64,000 nucleotides of DNA from contig JAJKHS010000143.1 of assembly GCA_021154885.1 (NCBI GenBank), positions 124,001 through 188,000 of the forward strand, written 5' to 3'. The translations under genes and the position numbers were made by a program. The notes beneath the pieces are model-generated. The model was not told where the DNA came from. It made no database searches and was given only the letters and a program-made list of their open reading frames with translations. Below, piece after piece: positions 49,229 through 56,622 of the stretch (its first letter is position 1; every line of letters starts with the position of its first letter). This DNA is from Thermoanaerobaculum sp. Its GTDB lineage: Bacteria; Acidobacteriota; Thermoanaerobaculia; Multivoradales; UBA5704.

Positions 49229-50469
49229 ATCGCCTCGCGTGCCGTTTCTGCGGCGCGCCGCTCTCCCACGTCTTCGTGGACCTGGGCTCCCAGCCTCTCG
49301 CCAATTCCTACCTGGAGCCGGAGGACCTGGGGAAGGCGGAGACGTTCCTGCCGCTCTGCGTCTACGTCTGCGGCGAGTGCTTCCTGGTGCAGCTTCCGGA
49401 GGAGGAGAGGCCGGAGGCCATCTTCTCCGACTACGCCTACTTCTCCTCCTACTCCGAGAGCTGGCTGCGCCACGCCGAAGCCTACGCCACGGCCATGGTC
49501 GAGCGCTTCGGCCTCGGGGCCGGCCACCAGGTGATCGAAGTGGCCAGCAACGACGGCTACCTGCTGCGCTGGTTTGCGGAGCGCGGGATCCCCGCCTTAG
49601 GGATCGAGCCGGCGGCGAACGTGGCCGCGGCGGCCGAGGCGGCGGGCATTCCGACCCTGGTGAAGTTCTTCGGCGCGGCCACGGCCCGCGAGCTGGCGGC
49701 GGCCGGCACGCGGGCCGACCTGCTGGTGGGCAACAACGTCCTCGCCCACGTGCCGGACCTGAACGACTTCGTCGCCGGGTTGAAAATCCTCCTCGCTCCC
49801 ACGGGCGTGCTGACGATGGAGTTCCCTCACCTCCTGCGATTGATGGCGGAAGATCAGTTCGACACCATCTACCACGAGCACTACTCCTACTTCTCCCTCT
49901 CCACCGTGCGCCGGGTCTTCGCCGCCCACGGCCTGACGCTCTTCGACGTCGAGGAGCTGCCCACCCACGGGGGGTCGCTGCGCGTTTATTGCCGGCATGC
50001 TTGTCACGCGGAGGATGCATCGAAACGGATCGGGGAGCGGGTGGTGGACCTCCTGGCCCGGGAGGCGGCGGATGGGTTTTCGCGCCTGGAGACCTACCGC
50101 TCGTTCGACGAGCGGGTGCGCCGGGTCAAGCGCGGGCTCCTGCGCTTCCTGATCGAGGCCCGGGAGGAGGGACGATCGATCGCCGGCTACGGCGCGCCGG
50201 CCAAGGGGAACACGCTGCTCAACTATTGCGGCGTGCGCACCGACTTCCTCGACTTCACCGTGGACCGCAGCCCCCACAAGCAGGGGCGCTTCCTGCCCGG
50301 CACCCGCATCCCCATCCACGGGCCGGACCGCCTGCGCGAGGCGCGGCCGGACTACGTCCTCATCCTGCCGTGGAACCTCAAGGAGGAGATCATGGAGCAG
50401 ATGGCGGACGTCCGCTCCTGGGGCGGCCGCTTCGTGGTGGCCATCCCGGAGGTGAAGGTCCTCGCATGA
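49222..50469 (+). CDS. Sugar C-methyltransferase, zinc-containing
   Basis: A 415-residue enzyme like NDP-hexose C-methyltransferases (TylCIII/NovU type). The N-terminal zinc domain has CRFCGAPLSHVFVDLG and YVCGECFLVQLP; the SAM domain has HQVIEVASNDGYLLRW; the catalytic stretch is DTIYHEHYSYFSLSTV with adjacent HYSY residues; the C-terminal domain has GYGAPAKGNTLLNYCG. It probably adds a branching methyl to C3 of a keto-sugar made by neighbouring enzymes. ATG 49222 begins at the zinc motif; the frame further upstream overlaps rfbF. Confidence 0.88.
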   Translation: MVNRLACRFCGAPLSHVFVDLGSQPLANSYLEPEDLGKAETFLPLCVYVCGECFLVQLPEEERPEAIFSDYAYFSSYSESWLRHAEAYATAMVERFGLGAGHQVIEVASNDGYLLRWFAERGIPALGIEPAANVAAAAEAAGIPTLVKFFGAATARELAAAGTRADLLVGNNVLAHVPDLNDFVAGLKILLAPTGVLTMEFPHLLRLMAEDQFDTIYHEHYSYFSLSTVRRVFAAHGLTLFDVEELPTHGGSLRVYCRHACHAEDASKRIGERVVDLLAREAADGFSRLETYRSFDERVRRVKRGLLRFLIEAREEGRSIAGYGAPAKGNTLLNYCGVRTDFLDFTVDRSPHKQGRFLPGTRIPIHGPDRLREARPDYVLILPWNLKEEIMEQMADVRSWGGRFVVAIPEVKVLA

Positions 50470-51194
50470 TCTTCCGCGAGACGCCGCTGCCGGGCGCCTG
50501 GGTCCTGGAGCCGGAGCGCTTCGCGGACGAGCGCGGTTTCTTCGCCCGCACCTTCTGCCGCCGCGACTTCGCGGCGCGGGGGCTGGAGACGGCCGTGGAC
50601 CAGTGCAGCGTCTCGTACAACCACCGGCGGGGGACCCTGCGCGGGCTCCATTTTCAGATCGCTCCTCATGAAGAGGTCAAGCTCGTGCGAGTCAATCGCG
50701 GCGTCCTCTGGGACGTGATCGTGGACCTGCGGCCCGGCTCGCCCACCTTGAGAAAGCATTTCGCGATCGTCCTGTCCGCGGATCTCGGCAATCAGCTTTA
50801 CATTCCGAAGGGGATGGCCCACGGTTTTCAAACCCTGGAGGATGGCACAGAGGTTTTCTACCAGATTTCCGAGCCCTACGCCCCCGAGGCCGCCCGCGGC
50901 TATCGCTGGGACGATCCCGCGTTCGCCATCCCCTGGCCGGAGCCGGCGACGGTGATCTCGGAGAAGGATCGGAGCCTGCCGTTCTTCTCGGCCGACTCGT
51001 CGCAGCCCCCCGCCCAGGGCCCTCACCCCCCGGCCCCCTCTCCCGCCCCCTCCCAACCCCCCTCACCGGGAGAGGGGGAGAGGAGACCCGAGACTTCATC
51101 CGGCTGTTCTCCCTCTTCTCCCGGTGAGGGGGGTTGGGAGGGGGCGGGAGAAGAGGGCCGGGGTGATGAGGGTCTTCGGGAGGAGGCACGATGA
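50466..51194 (+). CDS. rfbC: dTDP-4-dehydrorhamnose 3,5-epimerase-like, repeat-derived tail
   Basis: A 242-residue product; the first 180 residues are a standard RmlC cupin: ERGFFARTFCRRDFAARGLE, catalytic His in TLRGLHFQIAPHEEVKLVRV, YIPKGMAHGFQTLEDGTEVF and EPYAPEAARGYRWDDPAFAI. After SLPFFSADS come about 58 residues of Pro/Ser/Gly/Glu low complexity (PAPSPAPSQPPSPGEGE). These are encoded by palindromic repeat R2 copy 2, which appears to have inserted at or before the original stop. The start overlaps the methyltransferase stop by 4 nt, and the stop overlaps the DUF4910 start. Confidence 0.88.
   Translation: MIFRETPLPGAWVLEPERFADERGFFARTFCRRDFAARGLETAVDQCSVSYNHRRGTLRGLHFQIAPHEEVKLVRVNRGVLWDVIVDLRPGSPTLRKHFAIVLSADLGNQLYIPKGMAHGFQTLEDGTEVFYQISEPYAPEAARGYRWDDPAFAIPWPEPATVISEKDRSLPFFSADSSQPPAQGPHPPAPSPAPSQPPSPGEGERRPETSSGCSPSSPGEGGWEGAGEEGRGDEGLREEAR
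51020..51172. repeat. Palindromic repeat R2, copy 2 (inside rfbC frame)
   Basis: It begins CCCTCACCCCCCGGCCCCCT and ends GGGGTGATGAGGG, like the copy at 20709-20844, with inner arms CCCTCCCAACCCCCCTCACC and GGTGAGGGGGGTTGGGAGGG. The whole repeat is translated as the C-terminal tail of the epimerase, and its length keeps the frame open to an ATGA overlap with the next gene. Confidence 0.78.
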
Positions 51195-52492
51195 CCCCCG
51201 AAGCCTTGGAGAAGGCCGGCGGCGCCATGCATGCTTTCATCGCCGAGGCCTTCCCCCTCTGCCGCAGCATCACGGGCGACGGCGTGCGCCGCACCCTGGC
51301 GATGATCGCCGGGCGCATCCCGCTCGACGTTCACGAGGTCCCCTCGGGCACCCAGGTCTTCGACTGGACGGTGCCGAAAGAATGGAACATCCGGGACGCC
51401 TGGATCAAGGACCCGTCGGGCCGCAAGGTCGTGGACTTCCAGGAATCGAACCTCCACATCCTCAACTACAGCGTTCCCGTCCACGCGCGGATGCAACTCG
51501 CCGAGTTGCAGTCGCACCTGTTCACACTGCCTTTCAAGCCGGAACTGATTCCCTACCGCACCTCGTATTACAAGGAGGCGTGGGGCTTCTGCCTCTCCCA
51601 CCGCCAGCTCGAAGCTCTGCCCGAAGGCGAGTACGAGGTCTGCGTCGATTCGACCCTGGCGGACGGCTCGCTCACCTACGGCGAATGCCTGCTGCCGGGG
51701 GAGACCGAGCGGGAGGTGCTCCTCTCGACCCACGTCTGCCATCCGTCGCTCGCCAACGACAACCTCTCGGGTATCGCCGTCATGACCTGGCTGGCCCGGG
51801 AGATCTCGGCCCGCCCCCGGCGGCGCTACTCGTATCGATTCCTTTTCATTCCCGGCACCATCGGCTCCATCACCTGGCTCGCCCGCAACGAAGCGCGCGC
51901 CTCGCGGATCGCCCACGGCCTGGTGGCGGCCAACCTGGGAGACCCGGGAGCGTTCCACTACAAGCGGAGCCGGCGGGGGATCGCGGAGATCGATCGCGTG
52001 GTGACGGCCGTGCTGAAGGCCGCAGGGGAGCCGTTGGGCGTCGAAGAGTTCGTCCCCTTCGGCTACGACGAGCGGCAGTACTGCTCTCCCGGCTTCGACC
52101 TGCCCGTGGGCTCCCTCACCCGCACGCCCTGGGGACGCTATCCCGAGTACCACACCTCGGCGGACGACCTCGCCTTCGTCCGGCCCGACGCGCTGGCCGG
52201 GTCGCTGCGCACCTATCTGAACGTGGTGAAAGTTCTCGAAGGAAACCGCCGCTACCTCAACCTGAACCCCAAGTGCGAGCCCCAACTCGGCCGCCGGGGG
52301 CTGTACCGGACGATCGGCGGCGACGAATCCGGCCGTGCTCGCGAGCTGGCCCTCCTCTGGGTGCTCAATCAATCCGACGGCTACTACTCCCTGCTCGACA
52401 TCGCCGAGCGCGCGCGTCTGAGCTTTGCGGCCATTCGCGAAGCGGCCGACGCGCTGCTGGAGGCGGGTCTGCTGCGGGAGGTCGAAGGATGA
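51191..52492 (+). CDS. DUF4910 aminopeptidase-like protein
   Basis: The 433-residue protein matches DUF4910/DUF2172 proteins found in polysaccharide clusters: RSITGDGVRRTLAMI near the N-terminus, YGECLLPGETEREVLLSTHV, then STHVCHPSLANDNLSGIAVM, an M28 aminopeptidase-like metal site, and PEYHTSADDL. The last 70 residues form a winged helix (YYSLLDIAERARLSFAAIRE). It may deacylate or hydrolyse an amide in a sugar precursor. It overlaps rfbC upstream and the SDR gene downstream by 4 nt each. Confidence 0.82.
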   Translation: MTPEALEKAGGAMHAFIAEAFPLCRSITGDGVRRTLAMIAGRIPLDVHEVPSGTQVFDWTVPKEWNIRDAWIKDPSGRKVVDFQESNLHILNYSVPVHARMQLAELQSHLFTLPFKPELIPYRTSYYKEAWGFCLSHRQLEALPEGEYEVCVDSTLADGSLTYGECLLPGETEREVLLSTHVCHPSLANDNLSGIAVMTWLAREISARPRRRYSYRFLFIPGTIGSITWLARNEARASRIAHGLVAANLGDPGAFHYKRSRRGIAEIDRVVTAVLKAAGEPLGVEEFVPFGYDERQYCSPGFDLPVGSLTRTPWGRYPEYHTSADDLAFVRPDALAGSLRTYLNVVKVLEGNRRYLNLNPKCEPQLGRRGLYRTIGGDESGRARELALLWVLNQSDGYYSLLDIAERARLSFAAIREAADALLEAGLLREVEG

Positions 52493-53238
52493 GCTCCGAA
52501 TTCACGGCCGGAGGCCTCGCGTTTCGCGGCAAGGTCGCGGTGATCACCGGCGCCAGCGGCGGCATTGGCGAGGCCATCGCAGTGGCCCTGGCGCGGGAGG
52601 GCGCCCGTCTGGTCCTGGCGGGGCGGAACGCCGAGCGGCTCGATCGGGTCGCCGAGCGGGCTCGGGACTTCTCCCCGGGCGTCGAGACCTTCGCCGCCGA
52701 TCTCACCGACGACGAACGGAGTCACGCCCTGGCAGCGCGGGCGGTCGGGGCCTTCGGCGGCGTCGACGTCCTGGTCCACAGCATCGGCTACTTCGCGGGC
52801 GGCCTCGTGGCCACGGCGCCGGTGGACGACCTCGACCGTCTCTACCGGGTCAACGCCCGCTCGCCCTACGTCCTCACCCAGGCTCTGCTGCCGTCCCTCA
52901 TCGCCCGCCAGGGGCAGGTGGTGTTCGTCAACTCCGGCTCCGGTTTCCAACCCGCCCGTGCCGGCTGGGCCGCCTACGCCGCCTCCAAGCACGCTCTGCG
53001 AGCCTTGGCCGACGGCCTGCGGGACGAGGTCCATCCGCAGGGCGTGAGGGTGATTACCGTCTTCCCGGGCCGCACGGCCACGGCCATGCAGGAGGAGGTT
53101 CACCGCTATGAGGGTCGCCCCTACGATCCCAACCGCTTCCTCCAGTCCCGGGACGTGGCCGCCGTGGTCGTGAACGCCCTGGCCCTGCCGCGCACCGCCG
53201 AGGTGACGGAGGTGCGGGTCCGGCCGGGACAGGGGTAG
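52489..53238 (+). CDS. Short-chain dehydrogenase/reductase
   Basis: The 249-residue Rossmann enzyme has the nucleotide motif VITGASGGIGEAIAVAL, VNSGSGFQ with the catalytic Ser, and the Tyr-x3-Lys pair in YAASKHALRAL. A following Arg (LAGRNAERLD) suggests NADP preference. Given the operon it may reduce a keto-sugar, but generic SDR function cannot be excluded. It is the last gene of the nucleotide-sugar operon. Confidence 0.85.
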   Translation: MSSEFTAGGLAFRGKVAVITGASGGIGEAIAVALAREGARLVLAGRNAERLDRVAERARDFSPGVETFAADLTDDERSHALAARAVGAFGGVDVLVHSIGYFAGGLVATAPVDDLDRLYRVNARSPYVLTQALLPSLIARQGQVVFVNSGSGFQPARAGWAAYAASKHALRALADGLRDEVHPQGVRVITVFPGRTATAMQEEVHRYEGRPYDPNRFLQSRDVAAVVVNALALPRTAEVTEVRVRPGQG

Positions 53239-53257
53239 AAGGCTCGAAGCTAGCCGC

Positions 53258-53659
53258 TCACCGGGGCCGCCCCTCCGCGAGACGGCGGAGGAAGGAGTCC
53301 CTCATCCGCTCCCAGCCGGGCCGGTCCGTCTCGGCCTGGAGGAGGGCGCGGGTGCGCCAGGACGCTGCGGCATAACGCTCTGCCTCATGGAGCACGATGC
53401 CGTCCCGGAGCAAGGCGTTGAGCAGGGGGAAGCCGGGGTCGTCGAGGCTCACGACGTCGACCTCCACTCTGGCGGCGTCGCTGAGGTCCGCCGCCAGCTC
53501 CAGCAGGTCGAGATCGTCGCCCAGGACGGCCACGTCCGCATCGGATCCAGAGCGGGCCCTGCCCCGTGCCCGGGAACCGAAGAGCATAGCGAGACGGACG
53601 TCCTTCCGCCCGTTCAGCGCTTTCTTCAGAGACTCGATGACCCGATCTTCCGTGCTCAC
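53258..53659 (-). CDS. MNT-type nucleotidyltransferase, orphan
   Basis: The 133-residue protein has the nucleotidyltransferase signature MLFGSRARGRARSGSDADVA, that is GSxARG followed by SDxD, of minimal nucleotidyltransferases. In HEPN-MNT systems this domain AMPylates and silences the HEPN ribonuclease. No HEPN partner is adjacent on this strand, so the gene may act alone or be a remnant. It converges on the SDR gene with a 19-bp gap. Confidence 0.75.
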   Translation of the reverse strand: MSTEDRVIESLKKALNGRKDVRLAMLFGSRARGRARSGSDADVAVLGDDLDLLELAADLSDAARVEVDVVSLDDPGFPLLNALLRDGIVLHEAERYAAASWRTRALLQAETDRPGWERMRDSFLRRLAEGRPR

Positions 53660-53773
53660 GGAAGTGAGTTTACGCCGGAGCCCCGCTGTCTCAAAATGCG
53701 CGGGCCATGGCAGGTCAGAGCGCCGAGCGGCTCGACTGGGTCACCGAGCGGGTAGTCACGTATACTGGAGCTC

Positions 53774-54124
53774 ATGGCGAAGGCGATCCTGAAGCAGGAG
53801 ACGGAGCCCGTTGCCGCAAGAGAGATCCGGAGGATGGTGCGCGAGATCGTGAGCCGCTTTGATCCGGAGAGAATCATCCTCTTCGGTTCGCATGCCCGGG
53901 GCGACGCGGGTCCTGGCAGCGATGTCGACCTGCTCGTCGTGATGCCGTTCTTCGGGTCCAAGCTGGAGAAACAGCTCGAGATCCGGCTCGCCCTGAAAAA
54001 TATTCAGATTGCGAAAGACATCGTGGTCACGACGCCCGAAGACTTCCACTGGCGAAAGGAGATTCCCGGTACCATTGAGCGGCCGGCAGCGCGGGGGGGG
54101 AAAGTCTTGTATGCCCGACCGTGA
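53774..54124 (+). CDS. MNT-type nucleotidyltransferase antitoxin
   Basis: A 116-residue product with ILFGSHARGDAGPGSDVDLL, the GSxxRG...SDxD minimal nucleotidyltransferase motif. A HEPN gene overlaps its 3' end by 14 nt, giving the MntA/HepT-like type VII toxin-antitoxin order. MntA-like proteins inactivate HEPN RNases by tri-AMPylation. Since the HEPN gene is broken, this member may persist without a target. Confidence 0.8.
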   Translation: MAKAILKQETEPVAAREIRRMVREIVSRFDPERIILFGSHARGDAGPGSDVDLLVVMPFFGSKLEKQLEIRLALKNIQIAKDIVVTTPEDFHWRKEIPGTIERPAARGGKVLYARP

Positions 54125-54541
54125 GGAGCTGTTCGTCGTATGCAAGGAGTGGTTGTTCAAGGCTGACAATGATCTTGCGAACGCAGCCCACACCCTCAAG
54201 CTCGGAGCGAGTTGTCCGACGGACACAGTCTGTTTCCACGCACAACAATGCGTCGAAAAATACTTGAAGGCGGTCCTCGTCCTGTAAGGAATCGACTTTC
54301 CCAAGACGCACGATCTCGAAAGATTGTTGTCGCTTATCCCCGCTGACTCACGGCCGGATCTCAGCGATGAGGAGCAAGCGCGCTGACCGAATATGCGACG
54401 GGTGCCCGGTATCCCGGCTGGGAGGAGATCTCGCTTGCCGCAGTGCGTCGCGCAGTGGCGGTAGCACGCAGGGTCCGTAGATCCGTTCGGCGTGGACTCC
54501 CCAGAAAAGCTCTGCTCGGGACCACAAGGAAGCTCACGTGA
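54111..54541 (+). pseudogene. HEPN-domain toxin, broken
   Basis: From ATG 54111 the frame encodes MPDREELFVVCKEWLFKADN and VCFHAQQCVEKYLKAVLVL, the start of a HEPN domain, then stops at TAA 54285-54287. In the same frame beyond the stop, GIDFPKTHDLERLLSLIPAD continues the domain up to another stop at 54372-54374. A one-base shift there restores LTEYATGARYPGWEEISLAA and AVARRVRRSVRRGLP to TGA 54539. So the gene carries a nonsense mutation and a single-base deletion and is inactive. Confidence 0.78.
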
Positions 54542-54588
54542 TCGCCACAAGGCGATGACCCGCGCGAGGCGCGCTGAGTCGCCCCCAC

Positions 54589-54828
54589 TCGGGAGGACCT
54601 CCCTCACGAGTTGGTACAGGGCCCGCCCCTCTCGGGAGGAGCTCTCCCCCGAGCAGGTACGGGCCTCTCCCCACCCGGGAGGAGCTCCAAACGGGCGGGT
54701 ACGGGCCTCTCCCCGCTCGGGAGGGAGATCCAAACGAACGGGTACGGGCTCTCCCCGCTCGGAGGGAGCTCCGTACGAGCGGGTACGGGCCTCTCCCCAC
54801 TGAGGAAACTTCCCGGACGAGTGGGGGA
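54589..54828. repeat. Minisatellite of about 42 bp
   Basis: About five and a half direct copies with 41-43-bp spacing, each containing CGGGAGGAGCTCC-like and GCGGGTACGGGCCTCTCCCC segments. Because 42 bp is 14 codons, several frames stay open with 14-residue periodicity (RAGTGLSPLG), but the spacing of 41-43 would shift any frame, so coding is unlikely. It lies between the broken HEPN gene and repeat R1 copy 3. Confidence 0.7.
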
Positions 54829-54834
54829 AAGCCT

Positions 54835-54991
54835 CATAGGCGCTAACTTTGCTTAGGGTAGGGGCGGGTCTGGACGGGCGGGAGGAGGCGCGACCCGCCC
54901 TGCAACGGCGAGATCGTCCACCCAGGGCGGGTCGAGCCCCCAACCTGCCGTCCAGACCCGCCCCTACCCTAGGCATCGAGGCCAAAGTTAG
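54835..54991 (+). repeat. Palindromic repeat R1, copy 3 (split by insertion)
   Basis: It starts CATAGGCGCTAACTTTGC and matches copy 1 along its length, but the palindrome is interrupted after AAAGTTAG; the last 8 bp (CGCCTATG) reappear at 58631-58638, beyond the 3.6-kb transposon. Rejoining the two parts restores a complete 165-bp R1. Confidence 0.85.
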
Positions 54992-55026
54992 GGTAACAAT
55001 ATACTTGACTCAGTAGCGCCTGCCAC

Positions 55027-55323
55027 CTAGTGTATGCGCGCTTTCTTCACTTCTCCCCAATGCCGCACAAGCTCGGCTTGGGTGACGACAGCCGCCCGCT
55101 TGAGTCTGGCAATCATGGGCCGCAAATCGTCATTCAACGAACAGCGGATGTCCCCCTCAACTTCCAACATTATATCATAGGGAACGCGGTATTCCAACAT
55201 ATCTGCCGGGGAATCAGGCATAATACTGGCAAGAAATTCAAGTAGATCTTCCACTTCCTGTAAGGTGCTCACGGCACCCCAAAGCATCCGCTGGGCGCGG
55301 GCTGCACACTCTTCCCGAGTCAT
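55027..55323 (-). CDS. Transposon passenger protein, unknown
   Basis: A 98-residue, mainly helical acidic protein (WGAVSTLQEVEDLLEFLASI; LRPMIARLKRAAVVTQAELV). It has no membrane segment and no recognised motif. The stop lies 10 bp inside the left inverted repeat. A candidate promoter lies at 55441-55468 on the same strand, about 120 bp upstream of ATG 55323. The gene may be regulated by the divergent ribbon-helix-helix protein. It is intact and carried by the element. Confidence 0.55.
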   Translation of the reverse strand: MTREECAARAQRMLWGAVSTLQEVEDLLEFLASIMPDSPADMLEYRVPYDIMLEVEGDIRCSLNDDLRPMIARLKRAAVVTQAELVRHWGEVKKARIH

Positions 55324-55440
55324 AGAGTCCCCTCTCTGAATTGAAATTGCCGGGACCGCTCATAACGGTCCCGACTCCCCTTTCCGTGTCTTTCCAGATC
55401 CGCGTCCCTCGGCGCCACCTCCTCTCCGGTTCGGGACCAC

Positions 55441-55468
55441 GATATACATAGATACGTACCTACGTCAA
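55441..55468 (-). promoter_or_regulatory. Promoter between passenger genes
   Basis: On the minus strand TTGACG (55468-55463) and TATATC (55446-55441) are 16 bp apart. The spacer carries the repeated words TACGTA and TAGGTACG, a possible operator for the divergent ribbon-helix-helix protein. It would drive the gene at 55027-55323. Confidence 0.45.
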
Positions 55469-55491
55469 GCGCACCTATGTACTTTGTCGCC

Positions 55492-55686
55492 ATGGCTACC
55501 AAGAAGACGCTCAAGGGACCTCGGGGAGGGGAGACGACTGTCTCTAAGTCCGGGATGGTACGGAAGACGCTATGGCTACATGGTGATGAGGCAGAAGCGT
55601 TACGACAACGCGCCTTCAAGGATAGGCGAGCTGAATCAGAGATTGTCCGCGAAGCTTTGCGGTCGTATCTCGGGATAGAGGACTAA
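55492..55686 (+). CDS. Ribbon-helix-helix (CopG-like) protein
   Basis: A 64-residue protein starting at ATG 55492 (ATG 55477 is an alternative). VSKSGMVRKTLWLHGDEAEA has the strand-helix pattern of a ribbon-helix-helix DNA-binding fold, and SEIVREALRSYLGIED completes the second helix. Such proteins often repress their own promoter and act as antitoxins; the divergent gene or the one at 55683 might be a partner. The stop overlaps the convergent small gene by 3 nt. Confidence 0.65.
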   Translation: MATKKTLKGPRGGETTVSKSGMVRKTLWLHGDEAEALRQRAFKDRRAESEIVREALRSYLGIED

Positions 55687-55853
55687 GCTTTCTTCTTTCT
55701 GTTTCGCTCCAATTCGTCAATCTCACTTTTTGGAACAGAGATAACCCGTCGCGCTAGGTTGACAAAGTTTTGGAATGCTTCGTCACCTTCGACGTATTCA
55801 ATTTTTCTTTCTTCTTTTTGTGCTTGTAGCTTACTCACTTTGGGTTTTGCCAT
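55683..55853 (-). CDS. Small basic/acidic protein of transposon, unknown
   Basis: A 56-residue gene too short for many gene callers. TAGGAG lies 6-7 nt before ATG 55853. The protein begins MAKPKVSKLQAQKEERKIEY and contains EAFQNFVNLARRVISVPKSE, then a Lys-rich end (ERNRKKKA). The central segment with RRVISVPKSEI looks like short antitoxin-type peptides that end in a PxSE motif, but this is weak. It lies 16 bp downstream of the membrane protein gene and could be co-transcribed. Confidence 0.55.
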   Translation of the reverse strand: MAKPKVSKLQAQKEERKIEYVEGDEAFQNFVNLARRVISVPKSEIDELERNRKKKA

Positions 55854-55869
55854 TTACATCTCCTATGCT

Positions 55870-56517
55870 TTAGTCTACATCAACCCACTGGTGCGAATGA
55901 TGAAGGAATTCTTGACGAACCACTCTCCTTACCTGAACCGGATCATTGGCGGCCAGCTCAGCATGAAGAATGCCAGGGCTGACAGCTTGGGCAGGAGAAA
56001 AGCTAACGTTTATAGACTTTGAATCAGTGCCCGGAGACACCATGCTAACCAGCTTGAAGTCTCCATTATCTTGAAATGCAAACTTGCAAGCGCCAATGCA
56101 GAGCGGAACATCACACTCGAAGCGGAGCCTTTGCTGAGCTAATCCATGATCTACATTAAAAAAGATTTTGGCTACATTAACGGAAGCACCCTCGTATTGC
56201 CGCCTGTCTACTGAAGACATCCTAACAGTGAATCCTTTGGGGAGTATAATAATACTACTGCTATCTACTGCCGCTGGATTAGGGGCCGCGTAGTTACCGG
56301 CATAGACGGGGTGACGTTTCATTCTTAGTACCACTAAGAACAAAATAATCCCAAAGAGTAGGAGGAAAGTAGGAATCGAATAAAGGGCCGGAGTCATAAG
56401 ACGCTCTTCAAGTTTCTTCCAAGAAAGCCCAGCGAGAATAGCTCCACCGGCTGTTAGAAAAGAAAGTTCCTTCAGCTTATCGTATAACCACTCTATAACC
56501 TTTGCTGAAGAAGGCAT
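55870..56517 (-). CDS. Two-helix membrane protein of transposon, unknown
   Basis: The 215-residue protein has two N-terminal hydrophobic segments (LSFLTAGGAILAGLSW; LYSIPTFLLLFGIILFLVVL), then a soluble domain of about 140 residues rich in beta-forming residues (VSPGTDSKSINVSFSPAQAV) with two Cys. It ends FLHHSHQWVDVD. No family recognised. The AT-rich codon use matches the rest of the element and differs from the chromosome around it. A membrane effector role beside a nuclease-like gene is possible but unproven. Confidence 0.55.
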   Translation of the reverse strand: MPSSAKVIEWLYDKLKELSFLTAGGAILAGLSWKKLEERLMTPALYSIPTFLLLFGIILFLVVLRMKRHPVYAGNYAAPNPAAVDSSSIIILPKGFTVRMSSVDRRQYEGASVNVAKIFFNVDHGLAQQRLRFECDVPLCIGACKFAFQDNGDFKLVSMVSPGTDSKSINVSFSPAQAVSPGILHAELAANDPVQVRRVVRQEFLHHSHQWVDVD

Positions 56518-56622
56518 GAAATCCCCCCTCTACAAATCTATCTCGCCAATGGTGGTTATCTGCCATAATGGCACTATCATACTGAATCTCCTACCTTGCC
56601 GTCAAGTGATGCATAATAAGCC

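Noticed and set aside
53756-54985. 409-residue minus-strand frame
   Set aside because: It is antisense to the MNT and HEPN genes and passes through the 42-bp minisatellite and R1, so its periodic sequence is an artefact.
55320-55619. Minus-strand frame over the RHH gene
   Set aside because: It is antisense to the ribbon-helix-helix gene and overlaps the promoter region; no domain.
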